Shown piece after piece: positions 59,690 through 64,000 of a stretch of DNA of 64,000 nucleotides. The stretch is from Ariolimax columbianus (taxonomy: Eukaryota; Mollusca; Gastropoda; Stylommatophora; Arionidae), in NCBI GenBank assembly GCA_036924085.1, contig JAVGWX010000002.1, positions 152,270,571-152,334,570 of the forward strand, read 5' to 3'. Below the pieces are notes generated by a model. That model saw only the letters and a list, made by a program, of their open reading frames with translations. It did not search any database and had not been told where the DNA came from. Each line of letters opens with the position of its first letter. The stretch's first letter is position 1. Both the position numbers and the translations under genes were made by a program.

Positions 59690-60580
59690 GAGGTCCAGAT
59701 TGTCATCTTCCAATCCTGGAGTGAGTTCGTAGGTGGCTGATCAAACCAATCAAATCCCGAAAGCGTCTTTCCCACTGAGGGCAGGGAAACACTATCTGGA
59801 CCGTCAGACGGAGGCAACTCATATCTTGTCTTTCGTGTCGCTCGTCTCCGTGCAGCTTCCTTGATTCTTGTCTGCTCCCTATGTGTCGTGACATCAGAGA
59901 TTTGACTACGTCAGGCAGAGAGATCATCAGCAGTGTTCTCCCAATTATTAGGGTCAATGTCGCAGTTCTTCAGTGAGGCTTTCCGAGTGTCTTTGTAACG
60001 TTCTATTTGGCCTCCGCGAGCTCGCTTGTCTGACTAAACCTCGCTATAGAATATTTTCTTTGGAAGCCGTTCATGTTACATGGGAATAAAATGGCCAGTT
60101 TATCTAAGATGCGATTTGCATAGAGTTGTGTGGATTCGTGTAATGCTGTGATCCTATCTAGCCATTTCATGTTCAGCAGTTTCCTTAGGCAGTTCAGATG
60201 AAAATGTTCAAGCGTCTTCGCATGTCGACTTACACAGTCAAAGTTTCACAAAACTTACAGAAGAGTTGGTAGGACAACTATCGCATACACCTTCATTTTG
60301 CTTATTAGCAAAACTCCTCTCCTGTTTCAAGCTGAAGATCTTCGTTTTCCAAATGCTACACATGCTTTTGAAATTCTCGAGTTTACTTCATTATCAATAT
60401 GGACTGCTCCTGAGAGTGTTCTGCCAAGGTAAACAAATTGCTCCACTGGGGTAGAGCAACTGTTAGTGTCACATACGTTTTTTATTGCTTCTCTGATGAC
60501 GGTCATCGATTCGCCCTTGAGAACAAACTTATCTCCTTCATGAGCTGTCTCCAACCACATTGCATTAATACTGTCCACAC
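59690..60580 (-). mobile_element. RTE-like LINE, RT C-terminal relic with zinc-finger-like end
   Basis: The minus strand reads CSTPVEQFVYLGRTLSGAVH, IDNEVNSRISKACVAFGK, ETxLKVYAIVVLPTLL, SRHAKTLEHFHLNCLRKLLN, MKWLDRITALHE, RGGQIERYKDTRKASLKNCD, IDPNNWEN and, after frameshifts, FPCPQWERRFRDLIGLISHL then RTHS. This is the typical order of the family, including its C-terminal C2H2-like finger. Here the second cysteine is W (CPQW), so the finger is broken. Confidence 0.88.
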
Positions 60581-61889
60581 CTTTTATTGAATCCCCATCT
60601 CATAGCTACCCCCATCTATATGCCTACCGTTTTTATTTTTGTCTCTCTACTTTAATTGCCCGTTGGTCTTTCCGTATCTGGCCACCACTGGCTTACCCAG
60701 CCATGTTTCCACTTCTTACGCCCTCCTCACCACTTCATCCCGCATGTGGCTGTCATGTGGGTTCCTGCCCACAATGAAAAGGAGTGATCTAATTTGTTCT
60801 CAGTTAAGTATTCTTTTTTCACCCCTATGTATTGACATCCCCAATGATTGTATTAATCCATTCTTCTTTGATTCGTTATTTAATGATTGTCGCTGCTCGT
60901 TGTTCTTGATGGAGGTCAATTCATCGTAACGTAGGTTTCGTTTGTGTTTTTGTCTTGTTACGGTATATGATTTATAATTTTTGTTCACTCTGTTTTGTTT
61001 GTTTTTTTTAACATTTTTTTTAGATTAGAAGGGTTTTGATGTCGGGAGGTTGCTTCGATAGACCGGCAGTTTTGTTAAATACATACATTTGATAATTTGA
61101 AGGAAATAGTGTTTTCTTTTTACGGTAGAAACTTGATTCACACTGATAATGTGATTAAATAAGTAATTCGGTTATTTGAAGACCGAATAATCTGTATAGT
61201 AATTAGAGTAACCTGAGTTCCAGCGTCACTTTTGTGCAGAACATGACTACGGTTATTTGAAAGTTAACGACAATGTGGCTTCTCTATTTCAGAAATAAAG
61301 TATACTTCAAATAACATTCAATATGATAAGCTGGTGAGCTTACACGTTCTCACTCTCATGAAGTAATGTAATATGTTCTGTTCTGTGGCTTACCCTGCGG
61401 TTATCATTCATTTCCTACATCACTCTCACAATTTCCCGTTCTCTTTATTTCTCTCTCAATTTATCCTTCTCGCTATAAATAAATCAATCTCCACTAATCG
61501 ATCAGTATGGTCCACATTTCCATCGTTGATGTCGACATAGAGGATACATTGCTGATAAATACAGGTCGATAACCACTGCTATAGTCATTCAGTTTACAGA
61601 ACAGTTTTCCTTTTTCAAGTCCAAATACAGTACCTTGCCAAAGTTTTGAACTCGTGTCCACTTAGTCGGAAGAATTGCGTCTAAACTTCTTGGTCAACCC
61701 GACCTTGTTTAAATATAGTGTGTGTTTTAAGATGGTTATCATAAACGTGGTTTTAAAAAATCGTTACCGTGCAAAAAGGTACTTATGTTGTAAAATGTCA
61801 CTAAGTAAAGTTAGGTATGTTGCCGAATATCTCTACCTGTAAAAAAACAAAAACAGCAAATGGGATATGATAAATATTTCAGTAACAGA
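60581..61889. other. no gene seen
   Basis: A 96-codon plus frame (60639-60929) is unrecognised. AT-rich. Confidence 0.45.
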
Positions 61890-61970
61890 CGTGTAATTGT
61901 TGAAGACATGTGGTTTATAGGGAGCTGAACGGTGTTGCTTTATTGTATTAGATTATACCCACACTTGAAT
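61890..61970 (+). repeat. dispersed GTTGAAGAC motif, copy
   Basis: AATTGTTGAAGACATGTGGT, then GGGAGCTGAACGGTGTTGC. Relative of the 26.19-kb copy. Confidence 0.5.
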
Positions 61971-62094
61971 TGAGCATAAACTACTTTGTTGCAGGCATAA
62001 GATCTCAAAGAGCTCAAGAGAAAGAACAAAATTATAGTTTCGTACAAACTATTTTCCATTTATCACGTAAAATGGGAGTCAATAAGTTAAAGAC

Positions 62095-62310
62095 TTAAAA
62101 AAAGCATGAAGTAAATTGAGGAGTTAAAGAGATGGGAACAGAACGAGTACGAATGAGGAGTTTAAGAAATGAAAACACACCAAATAGTAATTCACGAGTT
62201 TAGGGGATGGGAACACACCAAGTACGAATTGAGGAGTAAACGATATGAGAACACAACAACCAAGTATGAATTAAGGATTTTAAGAGATGAGATCACACTG
62301 AGTTCAAATC
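62095..62310. repeat. about 42-bp diverged tandem repeat, 4-5 copies
   Basis: GAGTTTAAGAGATGGGAACA then CACCAAGTACGAATTGAG recur with drift. Confidence 0.75.
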
Positions 62311-62384
62311 CAAAAACTGAAAAATGAGCCAACCAGGTGACGAATAGTTAAACAACTACGAGTTAGAGGGAAAGGCTCGACTTC

Positions 62385-62790
62385 ATCGACGTGGCTTTCC
62401 CCATATGGCTCTGTCTTTCCCAGCAGAATAGTATCTCTCCTGCCGAGAGCATCGCCTCGGGTTTCCTCATATGGCTCTCTTTCCCAGTAGAAAGGCATCC
62501 CACCTGCCGACAGCATCTCCTCGGGTTTCCCCAACATGGCTCTGTCTGTCTCAGCAGAAAGGTATCCCACCTGCCGAGAGCATCGCCTCGGTTTCCCGAT
62601 ATGGCTCTGTATGTCTCAGCAGAAAGGTATCCCACCTGCCGAGAGCATCGCCTCTGGTTTCCCCCATATGGCTCGGTCTCTCTCAGCAGAAAGGTATTCC
62701 ACCTGCCGCGAGCATCGCCGCGGTTTTCTCTAAAATGGCTCTGTCTGTCTCAGCAGAAAGGTATCCCACCTGCCGAGAACATCGCACAAA
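62385..62790. repeat. 66-bp minisatellite, 6 copies
   Basis: The unit joins GTATCCCACCTGCCGAGAGC, ATCGCCTCGGGTTTCCCC, ATATGGCTCTGTCTGTCTC and AGCAGAAAG. Sixty-six is a multiple of three, which accounts for several 65-156-codon frames. Confidence 0.95.
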
Positions 62791-62865
62791 GAACGAACTC
62801 CGTAGCTCTAGCGATGATCTCGGGGAACTCCTGAAAAATTGCCACCATAAACCAATCGTCGAATA

Positions 62866-62940
62866 CCAGCTCGAATTCGAGTCCCGACTGTCTGAACACG
62901 AGCAAACGGTTTTACCACTTCGCCACAGAGACCCCCAATA
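62866..62940 (-). mobile_element. tRNA-like SINE head, copy 2
   Basis: The minus strand reads GGGGGTCTCTGTGGCGAAGT, AAACCGTTTGCTCGTGTTCA, then GGACTCGAATTCGAGCTGG. It matches the plus copy at 19486 through both boxes. Confidence 0.75.
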
Positions 62941-63724
62941 ACTAGTCTCTCAATGCAAAAATGCAAACCAATGGAGTTTGTTCCATGAGCTGGTCATGTT
63001 CACAACATTCTTGCTCTAAATGAATGCTAGCCTTGAATTTAGAAGATTCATGTTATGGAGAAAGTAACGTTACCACTATAGGTCACACATGCTGAGACCT
63101 CGTATAGTTCATTAGCTAAAACTTCATTCCCGATGTCAGATTCTGTTCAAAGTGTATCGGCATTTGTTATACACATCCCAGGTAGGGCAAAACCTGTTTC
63201 TATTAGTAAATTAAAGATGAGGTCAGTACCATAGCATACACTGCTGTCCTGATGAGGTGGTAGAGACATTGCATGTGGAGACAACACCTTGTTTATGAGG
63301 TGCTGTGACCGGTTCTCTGTTAAAGCTTCTAAGACAGTAATTTAGGTACCTTTTTACATCTGGATATACTTAAGCGTACCCTTATCGGAAGTTGCAGCCC
63401 GTTCCTTAGATTTGAAATACGTGAGCTCTACTACTTTTTAATCAGACGGTACAGTTGGGTTAACGTAAAAACTCTTCACACGACGGGTCAACTGCACCGA
63501 CATTCGAATTTTATTCGTCAACCCTATATGATCCCTTCCTTCCAGGGTGATCCAACCCAATGGAAATAAATAGACAAGCATAAATATTTGTAAAACAATT
63601 TTTTTGTAGTATTATTACCCTTATTAGGTTCTTGGATAATGCTCACGCTAAGGGTTACATGGTGAAACATTTGTTCAGGATTTAGGAGCTAGGAAAACAG
63701 TGCAGGAGGCAGGTTCAGTGTTGA
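62941..63724. other. no gene seen
   Basis: Spacer. Confidence 0.5.
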
Positions 63725-64000
63725 ATGAACAAGAAGCATCCCGGATGGTGAACTGTGCGAGTTCATGAAGCATCCCGGATGGTGAACTGTGCGAGTTCAT
63801 GAAGCATCACTGTTGGTGGAACTGTGCGAGTTTCTGAAGCATCCCGGATGGTGAACTGTGCGAGTTCATGAAGCATCCCGGATGGTGAACTGTGCGAGTT
63901 CATGAAGCATCCCGGATGGTGAAATGTGAGTTCATGAAGCATCACTGTTGGTGGAACTGTGCGAGTTTATGAAGCATCCCGGATGGTGAACTGTGCGAGT
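63725..64000. repeat. 34/35-bp minisatellite running off the window
   Basis: Type A is GCATCCCGGATGGTGAACTG then TGCGAGTTCATGAA. Type B has GCATCACTGTTGGTGGAACT and a GTTTATGAA or GTTTCTGAA end. The order is A A B A A A B A, with the third A of the second block shortened, suggesting an incipient higher-order unit. Confidence 0.95.

Noticed and set aside
62391..62941. 147- and 156-codon plus frames
   Set aside because: They follow the 66-bp minisatellite and run into a SINE head.

Overview
This is eukaryotic, intergenic-type DNA, most likely from a marine invertebrate and plausibly a mollusc or other lophotrochozoan. The signs are AT-rich spacer sequence with no dense gene order, decayed non-LTR retrotransposons (RTE-like, CR1-like and RNase H-bearing), tRNA-derived SINE heads, a Mutator-like transposase relic, and about 25 separate minisatellite arrays. 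The taxon is inferred from this repeat flavour and from one neuropeptide-like gene; it was not measured.

Layout. 1-9 kb: microsatellites, a G-rich minisatellite that looks derived from a tRNA-like SINE head, CR1-like 3' fragments and short arrays. 9.6-10.4 kb: Mutator-like transposase relic (minus). 11.3-15.7 kb: two RTE-like relics, the second covering endonuclease plus reverse transcriptase (RT) with an internal deletion. 16.5-17.5 kb: a 5'-truncated RNase H LINE inserted in a short tandem repeat with an 11-bp target duplication. 19-24.4 kb: SINE heads, a composite repeat present twice, trinucleotide tracts and a CR1-like fragment. 24.6-32.2 kb: three large minisatellites of 47/49, 46 and 35 bp, the last about 3 kb long. 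33-36.4 kb: 37-bp and 60-bp arrays and an RT fragment split by a 550-bp duplicated block. 36.8-39.7 kb: four more small arrays. 40.5-41.4 kb: a younger minus-strand copy of the 13-kb RTE element. 42.2-43.0 kb: the one convincing host gene, an intact 247-codon secreted peptide precursor (minus). 44.3-47.4 kb: arrays, one holding a second RNase H LINE insertion with a 13-bp target duplication. 47.5-53.2 kb: a SINE in both orientations and two RT relics. 55.3-55.9 kb: two diverged pieces of the 3' end of 28S rRNA. 57.0-58.0 kb: RNase H relic abutting a 52/53-bp array. 59.7-60.6 kb: another RTE-like relic. 62-64 kb: arrays, the last running off the window.

The genes do not form a pathway. One probable neuropeptide gene sits in a nearly single-copy island (41.5-44.3 kb) surrounded by transposon debris and tandem arrays. 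The most informative structures are junctions: LINEs landing inside minisatellites, arrays starting at LINE fragments, and the duplicated block splitting an RT. All family assignments come from reading translations by eye; no database search was run.
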